Assembly (NCBI GenBank): GCA_030042335.1
Contig: JASHZW010000075.1
Span: 1 to 6,363, forward strand
Length of the DNA stretch: 6,363 nt
Direction of reading: 5' to 3'
Source of the DNA: Nitrososphaerales archaeon
Lineage (GTDB): Archaea > Thermoproteota > Nitrososphaeria > Nitrososphaerales > UBA183
The position numbers were made by a program, and so were the translations under genes. The notes below the pieces were generated by a model. The model searched no databases. It had not been told where the DNA came from and saw only the letters and a program-made list of their open reading frames with translations. This document shows, one piece after another, positions 1 to 5,572 of the stretch; the first letter of the stretch is position 1; each line of letters opens with the position of its first letter.

Positions 1-1
1 C

Positions 2-733
2 CAGGCGCTGGACTCTTTTGCGGGATGGGCCACTGCCCTAACCGACCGAAACGGAACACGCCTGATGCCCAAGACAGTTCATCGATTCATGGACGGTACC
101 AAGAAGTTCCTGCGCTATCACGACATCGAGATAAGGAACGACCTGTTCCGCGAGCGAGTCACGCTGCCCGTAGCCGAGGAGATACCTGACATCGCGGTGG
201 AACGCAAACTCGTCCGAACCCTGCTCTTGTCACCGATGCCGCTCTGGGTGAGGGTGGCGATTGGGATAATGAAAGACGCCGGGACGCGCGTCGGAGAGAC
301 AATGCAGCTGCGCATCGATGACATTCACCTTGATGAATATCCAGTCCGTATCTCCATTCGGAGGGAGACCGTCAAGGCGACTAGGCAGGGACGAGTCGGG
401 CGAGATGTCTTCATCACCGGCGAAACGGCTGAACTGCTCAACGCTCTCTTGGTCACCAAGAACCTGAAGGGACGGATGAATTTGTTCACTGCCAGCGACA
501 AACAGCTACGCAAGACAATGGGACGTTGGCTGCCGAAGCTGAACAAGGGTTCCTCGGTCGCGATTGTCCTCAGTCTACTGATAGGAGGACTCGCGGTCAG
601 CTTCTTCGATCCGAACACTTCGACAATCACGGTAAGCCGAGGTCAGATTTCAATCAACGCCCAAGAAATTGGAGCCGTGAGTTTCCAAGCAGCAAACATG
701 AAACAGACTTTGCCGGTGACTAACCGTTCCTGA
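2..733 (+). CDS. Tyrosine recombinase/integrase, 5'-partial, C-terminal catalytic half missing (chimeric)
   Basis: The frame is open from the window edge, so the true start lies upstream; the first Met is at position 65. Counting from that Met, residues 1-30 resemble the end of the helical core-binding domain. Residues 73-90 (AGTRVGE followed by LRIDDIHL) match box I of phage-integrase-family recombinases, with catalytic Arg75. Residues 100-118 form the beta-hairpin segment carrying Lys104. These enzymes cut and rejoin DNA at att sites through a tyrosine. Here the family match stops at about residue 160, and no HxxR box or nucleophilic Tyr follows in any forward frame. The last 60 residues instead hold a hydrophobic stretch (about 164-180) and a polar tail. 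I infer a decayed gene fused to unrelated sequence and probably inactive as a recombinase. A rearranged but functional membrane-tethered protein is less likely. The family call is firm; the inactivity is inferred. Confidence 0.72.
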   Translation, partial: QALDSFAGWATALTDRNGTRLMPKTVHRFMDGTKKFLRYHDIEIRNDLFRERVTLPVAEEIPDIAVERKLVRTLLLSPMPLWVRVAIGIMKDAGTRVGETMQLRIDDIHLDEYPVRISIRRETVKATRQGRVGRDVFITGETAELLNALLVTKNLKGRMNLFTASDKQLRKTMGRWLPKLNKGSSVAIVLSLLIGGLAVSFFDPNTSTITVSRGQISINAQEIGAVSFQAANMKQTLPVTNRS

Positions 734-879
734 TGAGCTTCTTGATTCAAAGGGGGAGAGACAGAATTGAAGCGACTTTGAACGACTTGCTAACATAATC
801 TGCTAGGTCGATTGATGCTCCTAAACCTCTCAAAGACAATGCAGAACAAGGTCTCATCCGTCGTCGGCAAAGACATCGC

Positions 880-1377
880 TCAGAGCTCGGGGAGGGTGCG
901 AGTGAGAATCGCTGCCGATGCGCTCGCTTGGTCTATTGTGTGCTGGGTGTTGCTGCGCCTCAGTATCGCCAGCCCGAAGAGCACGATAGAACCTATCACG
1001 AAGGGTATCAGAAGCACTACCCCGAGGGCTATCGCACCGGTGGTGGCAGAGACCCTGTACCCAACGCGAAGGTTGCGGCCCTCCTGGGTCACGTAAATCC
1101 GGACCTCATCGAAGAAGTCCCTGTAAATCAGGTCCACGCCCTTCTCAAGGGGCACTCTGGGGACGAGACCCCTTCGCTTCAGTTCCTTCTCGAAGTTCGA
1201 GAGGAAGACGTCCTTGCTGTCCCCCAAGCCCTCGAAGATGGTCTCGTTGATCGAGGTGGTTATCCCTCTGTTCAGGTCTCTCGAGAAGATTACCCCGACA
1301 AGGACGATGACCGCTAGGGCGATTCCTGTGGCTACCCCGAAAAGCAACCACAGCGAGACTATAGACCCAAGCGCCAT
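880..1377 (-). CDS. Small two-helix membrane protein of unknown function
   Basis: This is a 165-residue protein I do not recognise. Residues 5-31 form a long hydrophobic segment (a membrane anchor or uncleaved signal). Residues 33-110 are a charged soluble domain, with a Lys/Arg-rich helix around 62-70 and a predicted beta segment around 92-110 (EVRIYVTQEGRNLRVGYRV). Residues 113-139 form a second transmembrane helix ending in Arg-Arg, followed by a Ser/Ala/Thr-rich tail. The central domain therefore sits between two membrane spans. The clean hydrophobic and charged blocks argue that this strand is coding rather than the overlapping forward frames, which are low-complexity mirrors of it. The gene converges on the integrase remnant and diverges from the FKBP gene. 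The ATG at 1377 is the first good start; no strong Shine-Dalgarno precedes it. No function can be assigned. Confidence 0.62.
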   Translation of the reverse strand: MALGSIVSLWLLFGVATGIALAVIVLVGVIFSRDLNRGITTSINETIFEGLGDSKDVFLSNFEKELKRRGLVPRVPLEKGVDLIYRDFFDEVRIYVTQEGRNLRVGYRVSATTGAIALGVVLLIPFVIGSIVLFGLAILRRSNTQHTIDQASASAAILTRTLPEL

Positions 1378-1423
1378 GTCTTGTGGTACCGGCCCTCGCC
1401 GCTGGTGTCCGGACCCTTGGGAT

Positions 1424-1452
1424 TAGCTTTACCCTCACGACAACCGTTTAAA
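1424..1452. promoter_or_regulatory. Divergent promoter region between the membrane-protein and FKBP genes
   Basis: The 87 bp gap between the two start codons contains two AT-rich boxes in otherwise GC-rich DNA: TTAGCTTTA at about 1424-1431 and the palindromic TTTAAA at 1447-1452. Read leftwards, either could place a start of transcription 20-50 nt ahead of the membrane-protein ATG at 1377. Read rightwards, the first box would give a leader of about 12 nt before the ATG at 1465. The second would start RNA at about 1475, inside that reading frame, which would favour the TTG at 1486 as the FKBP start. These are inferences from archaeal TATA spacing. Confidence 0.35.
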
Positions 1453-1464
1453 GGGTCGAGGGTC

Positions 1465-1818
1465 ATGTCTCGGTTCTGGATTCACTTGAGCGAAATCATC
1501 GCGAAGAATGGGGACACGGTATCCGTGCACTACGTGGGGAAGTTTCCTGGTGGGAAGGTCTTTGACACCAGCATGAAATCCGAAGCTATAAACGCGGGAC
1601 TTTTCACTCCCGCACGTGACTACAAGCCCTTGCAGGTGGTCTTGGGTGCCCATCAGGTCATTCCGGGATTCGAGGAGGCACTAGTCGGGATGAAGGTCAA
1701 TGAAACGAAAGAGGTAACGATCCCACCTGAGAAAGGCTATGGGAAGGCCGGCAGGCATCCGATGGTCGGTAAGACCCTCCAGTTCAAGCTGCTTGTGACT
1801 AACATCAAGAGACCGTGA
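1465..1818 (+). CDS. Minimal FKBP-type peptidyl-prolyl cis-trans isomerase
   Basis: A single FKBP domain of 117 residues that catalyses prolyl bond isomerisation during protein folding, probably in the cytoplasm, since no signal peptide is visible. Family landmarks are GDTVSVHYVGK (16-26, Tyr23), VFDTS (32-36, Phe33 and Asp34 of the active site), QVIPGFEEAL (64-73, with Phe69 where human FKBP12 has Trp), MKVNETKEVTIPPEKGYG (76-93, Tyr92), and the closing strand HPMVGKTLQFKLL (98-110). Many archaeal FKBPs carry an 'insert-in-flap' chaperone domain after the GYG motif. Here GYG runs almost directly into HPMVGKTL, so that domain is absent. The ATG at 1465 has only a GAGG placed too close to act as a good ribosome site. 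TTG 1486 would give a tidier N-terminus beginning SEIIAKNGD, and an in-frame ATG at 1381 would add 28 unlikely residues. It converges on the peroxiredoxin gene 12 bp away. Confidence 0.9.
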   Translation: MSRFWIHLSEIIAKNGDTVSVHYVGKFPGGKVFDTSMKSEAINAGLFTPARDYKPLQVVLGAHQVIPGFEEALVGMKVNETKEVTIPPEKGYGKAGRHPMVGKTLQFKLLVTNIKRP

Positions 1819-1830
1819 ACCCTGCCGGAT

Positions 1831-2298
1831 TCAGGATAGGCTCTTTCTGATCCCACTAAAGTCGGGAGCGACATCCGGGTTGGCGGCTACCCACGAATAG
1901 AGTATCTTGCCTGTATCGTCGAGCGTGTAGACTGCCCGGTTCGAGACATCATACCCCCTGATTCCGTCTATATCGCGCCAGACAAGACCATACTCCCGGG
2001 TAACCTTGCGGCTAAAGTCGCACAGCAGGGGAAAGGTGAAACCATACTTCTCGGCATATGCTTTCTGGGCGAACGGCGGGTCGACCGAGATTCCGACCAC
2101 TTGGGCCTTCATCTTCTGGAGTTCCCCAAACATGTCCCTGAAAGTGCACAGCTCTTCGGTGCACACGCTCGTGAAGGCACCAGGATAGAAAGCCAGTATC
2201 GTCTTCTTTCCCCTGACCAGGAACTCAGACAAACTGCGCTCCTTCTGATCGGCATCATATAGCGTGAAGTCCGGGGCAATACTACCGACTTGTGGCAT
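1831..2298 (-). CDS. Peroxiredoxin, PrxQ/BCP type (thiol peroxidase)
   Basis: A 155-residue AhpC/TSA-family peroxidase that reduces hydrogen and organic peroxides using thiols, usually supplied by a thioredoxin-like donor. The active-site motif Pxxx(T/S)xxC is intact in FYPGAFTSVC, with Pro39, Thr43 and peroxidatic Cys46. A second cysteine, Cys51, lies five residues on in the same helix (CTEELC). This is the usual position of the resolving cysteine in the CxxxxC class of PrxQ/BCP and predicts an intramolecular disulfide. Arg121 (SNRAVYTLDD) is the likely active-site arginine, and Cys93 is a further cysteine. Length is normal for the family. The ATG at 2298 follows the upstream oxidoreductase stop by 10 bp and has a GGCGATC element resembling archaeal Shine-Dalgarno, so it is almost certainly co-transcribed as the second gene of an operon. 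It may protect the cell from peroxide made by flavin enzymes. Confidence 0.93.
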   Translation of the reverse strand: MPQVGSIAPDFTLYDADQKERSLSEFLVRGKKTILAFYPGAFTSVCTEELCTFRDMFGELQKMKAQVVGISVDPPFAQKAYAEKYGFTFPLLCDFSRKVTREYGLVWRDIDGIRGYDVSNRAVYTLDDTGKILYSWVAANPDVAPDFSGIRKSLS

Positions 2299-2308
2299 GC
2301 AGGATCGC

Positions 2309-3235
2309 CTAGAGCTCCTTCAGGACAGTGGCGAGCAGGTGGATTTGTTCCCAGTCCTTGATTTCCCACGTCTGGAAGTAAATCTTCTCCACCCCCATGT
2401 CACGCAGCCGACTCACGCCCCCTGCGAACTCTCCCGTCGTGGCCACCACACACCCGCGGCTCAAGAGTTCGCGAGCGTAGACGTCCTCGTCCTTGCTCAC
2501 CCCTTGTCTTCGCATGTCCGCGCGCACCCTCGCCTTCAGACCCCTCTTGTCCTCCGCTATGATGAACTGACCCATCTTGGACACTTCGATATGTCTCTTG
2601 CTGGCATCGAGAGACTTCTTTATCTTCTCAAAATCAGCCGGAGGAGCTCCGACGAAGTTCCATTCGTCTGCGTAGGTCACGGTCTCCCGCGCTATGGAGG
2701 GCGTCTTGCCGCCTACGATCAAGTGTATCTTGCGTCCGAGAGCAGGCAATCCCTTCAGGTGCGCTGAGAAGTACTTCCCTTCGAAGTCGACCCTGCTGGT
2801 CTGCGTCAGCGGACGGATGATTTGCAGCGCCTCGTGGAATTGCTCTTTCCTTACCTTGAGAGAGGGAAACTCAAAGCCGTGGGCAAGGTATTCGTCTTCG
2901 TACCAGCCGGCACCGACTCCCAACCGAAGTCTTCCGGAGGATATCGAATCGACCGTACACGCCATCCTGGCCAGCAGCGCGGGGTTGCGGAAGCCTATCG
3001 GCGAGACCATCGGCCCGAATCTCAAAGTCTTGGTGACTGCCGCGATCGCGCCAAGGGTCGCCCAGCACTCGGGCGAGTCAAGGTTCTGCCGGCGAGAAGT
3101 TGGCAGCAGATGGTCGGAACGGAAGAGGTAGCCATAACCCATCTTCTCCACGCTCTTGGCCACATCCAGCAACTCCCTGAGGCCCATGCCTTCCTGAGGT
3201 TCGAGCATTATCCCGCAGTTCCTGATGAAGGCCAA
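2309..3235 (-). CDS. Luciferase-like (LLM class) flavin/F420-dependent oxidoreductase
   Basis: A 308-residue bacterial-luciferase-fold (TIM-barrel) oxidoreductase. Family landmarks are the N-terminal strand CGIMLEPQ (7-14), RSDHLL (39-44), the run around 71-102 (FGPMVSPIGFRNPALLA, then DSISSGR), the signature GRLRLGVGAGWYEDEY (101-116), and HLIVGGKTPSIARETVTYADEWN (171-193) near the cofactor phosphate site. In Archaea such proteins commonly use coenzyme F420, so F420 is the favoured cofactor, but FMN cannot be excluded. The substrate is unknown. The start is unusual: the best frame begins at TTG 3235, and an in-frame stop lies 9-12 bp upstream. The alternative is ATG at residue 10 (3208), but that would remove the first beta strand. 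A TATA-like box about 26 bp from a transcription start near 3240 supports TTG with a very short leader. It is the first gene of a two-gene operon with peroxiredoxin and diverges from the thermosome. Confidence 0.88.
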   Translation of the reverse strand: MAFIRNCGIMLEPQEGMGLRELLDVAKSVEKMGYGYLFRSDHLLPTSRRQNLDSPECWATLGAIAAVTKTLRFGPMVSPIGFRNPALLARMACTVDSISSGRLRLGVGAGWYEDEYLAHGFEFPSLKVRKEQFHEALQIIRPLTQTSRVDFEGKYFSAHLKGLPALGRKIHLIVGGKTPSIARETVTYADEWNFVGAPPADFEKIKKSLDASKRHIEVSKMGQFIIAEDKRGLKARVRADMRRQGVSKDEDVYARELLSRGCVVATTGEFAGGVSRLRDMGVEKIYFQTWEIKDWEQIHLLATVLKEL

Positions 3236-3260
3236 GTAGCACAGCTACCCGAATCCAGCC

Positions 3261-3270
3261 ATAATAATCT
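3261..3270 (-). promoter_or_regulatory. TATA box for the oxidoreductase-peroxiredoxin operon
   Basis: Read on the minus strand, the sequence is AGATTATTAT, the most AT-rich decamer on that side of the intergenic region. Its centre near 3265 predicts a transcription start near 3239-3240, only a few bases before the TTG at 3235. That fits the near-leaderless transcripts common in Archaea. The spacing rule is established; the specific start is inferred. Confidence 0.5.
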
Positions 3271-3317
3271 AGTGTAGAGTCTATCGCGTGAGCCATCGCG
3301 TGGCACGAACAAAAATC

Positions 3318-3324
3318 ATATATA
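3318..3324 (+). promoter_or_regulatory. TATA box of the thermosome promoter
   Basis: ATATATA is preceded by a purine-rich stretch (GAACAAAAAT, 3308-3317) at the place expected for the TFB recognition element. Its centre at 3321 predicts transcription from about 3347 and a leader of roughly 12 nt before the ATG at 3359. This is a strong archaeal core promoter, as expected for an abundant chaperonin. Confidence 0.68.
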
Positions 3325-3341
3325 CAACTCGAAGTTGTATA
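3321..3341. promoter_or_regulatory. Perfect 9+9 bp palindrome, candidate operator of the thermosome gene
   Basis: The arms TATACAACT (3321-3329) and AGTTGTATA (3333-3341) are exact inverted complements separated by CGA. The left arm overlaps the last four bases of the TATA box, and the right arm ends about 6 bp before the predicted transcription start. A protein dimer bound here would block TATA-binding protein/TFB or polymerase. Because it lies mostly upstream of the predicted RNA start, a DNA operator is more likely than an RNA hairpin. Repressors acting in this position are known for archaeal heat-shock genes (for example Phr), but the motif does not let me name the regulator. Confidence 0.6.
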
Positions 3342-3358
3342 GCTGACGCGAATTATTT

Positions 3359-5011
3359 ATGTCAAGTAGCCCGCAGTACATTATTCTAAAGGAAGGCACG
3401 GCGGAGTCAAAGGGAAGGGAGGCACAGAGGAACAACATCCAAGCTGCAAAGCTCATCTCGGAGATTGTCAGAACATCTCTCGGTCCCCGTGGCATGGACA
3501 AGATGCTCGTCGACTCGCTCGGTGATGTAACCATCACCAACGACGGAGCGACCATGCTCAAGGAGATCGATGTCCAGCATCCCGCTGCCAAGATGCTCGT
3601 GGAGGTATCCAAGGCCACCGACAACGAGGTGGGTGATGGAACCACATCAGCAGTAATCCTCGCGGGTGCTCTGCTCGAGAAGGCAGAGGAGCTCATCAGC
3701 AAGGACGTCCATCCCACCGTCGTCGTGGATGGTTACATGAAGGCGCTGGAAAAGTCGCAACAGGTTCTCGAGAAGATTGCCGAGAAGGTAGACCCATCCT
3801 CCAAGGCGGACCTACTCAAGGTAGCCACTACCAGCATGATGACGAAGCTCGTCTCGGACGACGCCCCTCATCTCGCCGAGCTCGTGGTCGACGCGGTGAC
3901 CCAGGTTGCAGAGCAGACCGAGACCGGCTACAAGGTCGACATTGACAATGTAAAGGTAGAGAAGAAGGCTGGCGGTTCGATGATTGACACCAAGCTCATC
4001 ACTGGAATCGCCCTCGACAAGGAGGTCGTCCACTCGGCGATGCCGAAGAGGATTGACGGGGCCAAGATTGCTCTCATCAACTCGCCACTCGAGATCGAGA
4101 AGACCGAGTTCAGCGCAGAGATTAGGATAAGCGATCCGGACCAGATGCAGAAGTTCCTAGACGAGGAGAACAGCATCCTGAAGGGCATGGTCGAGAAGAT
4201 TGAGGAGTCGGGCGCAAACGTTGTAATATGCCAGAAAGGCATCGATGATGTCGCACAGCACTACCTCGCTAGGGCCGGTGTCCTCGCGGTGAGGCGTGTC
4301 AAGGAGAGCGACATGACAAAGCTCGCCAAGGCGACAGGAGCGCGAATCGTCACGAACTTGGATGATCTTAGCGCCAAGGACCTCGGGTCGGCAAAACTCG
4401 CCGAGGAGAGGAAGGTCGAGGAAGACAAGTGGGTCTTCATCGAGGGAGCGAAGAATCCAAAGGCGGTTACCATCCTGGTAAGAGGAGGCTCGCAGAGGGT
4501 CGTCGACGAAGCCGAACGCTCGCTTCACGACGCGCTGATGGTGACGAAGGATGTCGTCGAGATTCCTTCGATCGTCGCAGGTGGTGGTGCGCCCGAGGTC
4601 GAGATTGCTAGCAAGGTCAGGGAATGGGCTCAGAAGCTCACAGGAAGGGAGCAGCTCGCGGCTCTCCGGTACGCTGATGCGGTAGAGAGCATCGCAACCA
4701 TTCTTGCCGAGAATGCAGGCATGGATCCCATCGACACACAGGTCGACCTGAGGGCGAGGCACGGCAAGGGCGAGAAGTGGGCCGGAGTCGATGCGCTCTC
4801 GGGCAAGGTCGCTAACATGTGGGGCAAGAACGTCATCGAGCCGATGGCTGTGAAGACCCAGATCCTGAAGGCCGCGACCGAATCCGCGAGCATGATTCTG
4901 CGCATCGACGATGTCATAGCCTCGAGCAAGACAAAGGAGGTGCCCGCCGGCGCAGGAGGGCCCGGCGGACCCGGAGGCATGGGAGGAATGGGCGGCATGG
5001 GCGGGATGTAG
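3359..5011 (+). CDS. Thermosome subunit (group II chaperonin)
   Basis: A full-length 550-residue archaeal chaperonin subunit. It assembles into a double-ring ATP-driven folding chamber with a built-in lid in the cytoplasm. The equatorial domain (about 1-145 and 400-525) shows LGPRGMDKML (41-50), the ATP-site loop NDGATML (61-67, Asp62) and GDGTTS (92-97, Asp93). The intermediate domain carries the conserved HDAL with Asp391, which in relatives helps activate water for ATP hydrolysis, and GGGAPE (408-413). The apical domain (about 215-365) carries the lid segment around 245-275. The C-terminus ends in GGP and GGM repeats projecting into the cavity. ATG 3359 is preceded by a good TATA box at suitable distance and by a palindrome likely to control expression; no Shine-Dalgarno is needed with the short leader. 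No second subunit gene is present in the window. Every catalytic residue I checked is present. Confidence 0.98.
   Translation: MSSSPQYIILKEGTAESKGREAQRNNIQAAKLISEIVRTSLGPRGMDKMLVDSLGDVTITNDGATMLKEIDVQHPAAKMLVEVSKATDNEVGDGTTSAVILAGALLEKAEELISKDVHPTVVVDGYMKALEKSQQVLEKIAEKVDPSSKADLLKVATTSMMTKLVSDDAPHLAELVVDAVTQVAEQTETGYKVDIDNVKVEKKAGGSMIDTKLITGIALDKEVVHSAMPKRIDGAKIALINSPLEIEKTEFSAEIRISDPDQMQKFLDEENSILKGMVEKIEESGANVVICQKGIDDVAQHYLARAGVLAVRRVKESDMTKLAKATGARIVTNLDDLSAKDLGSAKLAEERKVEEDKWVFIEGAKNPKAVTILVRGGSQRVVDEAERSLHDALMVTKDVVEIPSIVAGGGAPEVEIASKVREWAQKLTGREQLAALRYADAVESIATILAENAGMDPIDTQVDLRARHGKGEKWAGVDALSGKVANMWGKNVIEPMAVKTQILKAATESASMILRIDDVIASSKTKEVPAGAGGPGGPGGMGGMGGMGGM
4973..5008 (+). repeat. 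Four tandem Gly-Gly-Met codon repeats at the thermosome C-terminus
   Basis: Four consecutive 9-base units encode Gly-Gly-Met (residues 539-550) immediately before the stop codon. Two Gly-Gly-Pro units precede them. The units differ at glycine third positions (GGA, GGC, GGG), so selection on the peptide rather than recent DNA slippage probably maintains them. Similar flexible Gly/Met tails occur in GroEL and several archaeal chaperonins and line the cavity floor. Confidence 0.85.
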
Positions 5012-5077
5012 GAAAAGACCACCCCGTTCACTCTTTATTCTCTAAAGAATACTAATTCCGTCAAGCTTATGAAGTAG

Positions 5078-5122
5078 CTACCGTCGTCACGGTGGCGGTA
5101 GTGCATGCAGGTCTCATTTTTT
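5078..5122 (+). terminator. Hairpin plus downstream T-tract after the thermosome gene
   Basis: CTACCGTC (5078-5085) pairs with GGCGGTAG (5094-5101) through eight pairs, one of them a T-G wobble, closing an 8-base loop. A run of six T follows at 5117-5122, and pyrimidine-rich CTCTTTATTCTCT lies upstream at 5031-5043. Archaeal termination depends mainly on T-tracts, so either T-rich stretch could end the thermosome RNA. The hairpin is separated from the T-run by 15 bases, so it is not a classic bacterial-type terminator. It could instead belong to the leader of the downstream operon. Confidence 0.35.
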
Positions 5123-5150
5123 GGCCTAGATGCTGCCGTGTTGAGAACAA

Positions 5151-5567
5151 ATGACTCTGTCGATAGCAAAGCGCGTACTCGAGGAGATACACACTCACGC
5201 GGAGTCGACCTACCCGGAGGAGTGCTGCGGATTGCTAATCTCGGACAGGTCTAAGCACGTGACGGAATCCATCAGGATGAAAAACGCTTACGAGGGGCCG
5301 AAGCATGATCGCTATAACATCGACCCTCTGGAACTGTTCAGAGCCGACCGGACCAGCGCACAAAAGGGTCTCACGATAGCAGGCATATACCACTCCCACC
5401 CGGACTATCCGGCGACGCTGTCGAAGTTCGATACCGATCACTCTTTTCCATGGTACTCCTACCTCGTGGTCTCCGTACCTAAAGGTAAGGCCGGGGACAC
5501 CAGGGCCTGGATACCGAAGGAAGACAGGACGTCGGCCACTGAGGAGACGGTGGAGGTCTTCGGGTGA
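5151..5567 (+). CDS. JAMM/MPN+ metalloprotease, Mec-like (ubiquitin-like protein processing)
   Basis: A 138-residue single-domain JAMM zinc protease with an intact active site: Glu24 in PEECCG, then the zinc motif H-S-H-x7-S-x2-D at His81, His83, Ser91 and Asp94. Such enzymes cut the bond after the C-terminal Gly-Gly of ubiquitin-fold proteins. The closest familiar relative by eye is mycobacterial Mec, which releases cysteine from the sulfur carrier CysO; archaeal desampylases (HvJAMM1) have the same fold. The partner supports this reading, because the next gene begins 5 bp after this stop and encodes a CysO-like domain fused to its E1. The Shine-Dalgarno for that gene overlaps this stop codon, so the two are translationally coupled. 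ATG 5151 gives the usual short N-terminal helix; only a weak GAGAA precedes it. Whether its substrate is CysO-cysteine, the fusion linker or protein conjugates cannot be read from the sequence. Confidence 0.92.
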   Translation: MTLSIAKRVLEEIHTHAESTYPEECCGLLISDRSKHVTESIRMKNAYEGPKHDRYNIDPLELFRADRTSAQKGLTIAGIYHSHPDYPATLSKFDTDHSFPWYSYLVVSVPKGKAGDTRAWIPKEDRTSATEETVEVFG

Positions 5568-5568
5568 G
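5562..5568 (+). promoter_or_regulatory. Shine-Dalgarno deciding the start of the carrier-E1 fusion gene
   Basis: GGGTGAG contains GGTGA, complementary to the archaeal 16S rRNA 3' end, and is spaced 5 bases from ATG 5573. It overlaps the TGA stop of the JAMM gene. This supports ATG 5573 over the in-frame GTG at 5564 and indicates translational coupling. Confidence 0.7.
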
Positions 5569-5572
5569 AAGA

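Noticed and set aside
746..782. 7 bp inverted repeat (TTCAAAG / CTTTGAA) downstream of the integrase stop
   Set aside because: The arms are short and the loop is 23 bases with no T-tract after it, so chance is a sufficient explanation.
734..879. Possible tRNA or att site next to the integrase remnant
   Set aside because: I found no T-loop GGTTCRA motif on either strand with a pairing acceptor stem, and no repeated att core in the window.
928..1317. Open forward frame of 129 codons opposite the membrane-protein gene
   Set aside because: Its predicted protein is low-complexity and charged with no domain signs, while the opposite strand gives clean transmembrane and soluble blocks.
2822..3277. 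Forward open frame of 151 codons opposite the oxidoreductase
   Set aside because: The minus strand carries the luciferase-family signature throughout, and the forward product resembles nothing.
4157..4762. Long reverse frame of about 200 codons inside the thermosome gene
   Set aside because: It is antisense to a fully conserved chaperonin coding region, and its protein shows no recognisable family or start signals.
5564..5566. GTG as the start of the carrier-E1 fusion
   Set aside because: ATG 5573 has a well-spaced GGTGA and matches the N-terminus expected for CysO-like proteins; the GTG would lie within that ribosome site.
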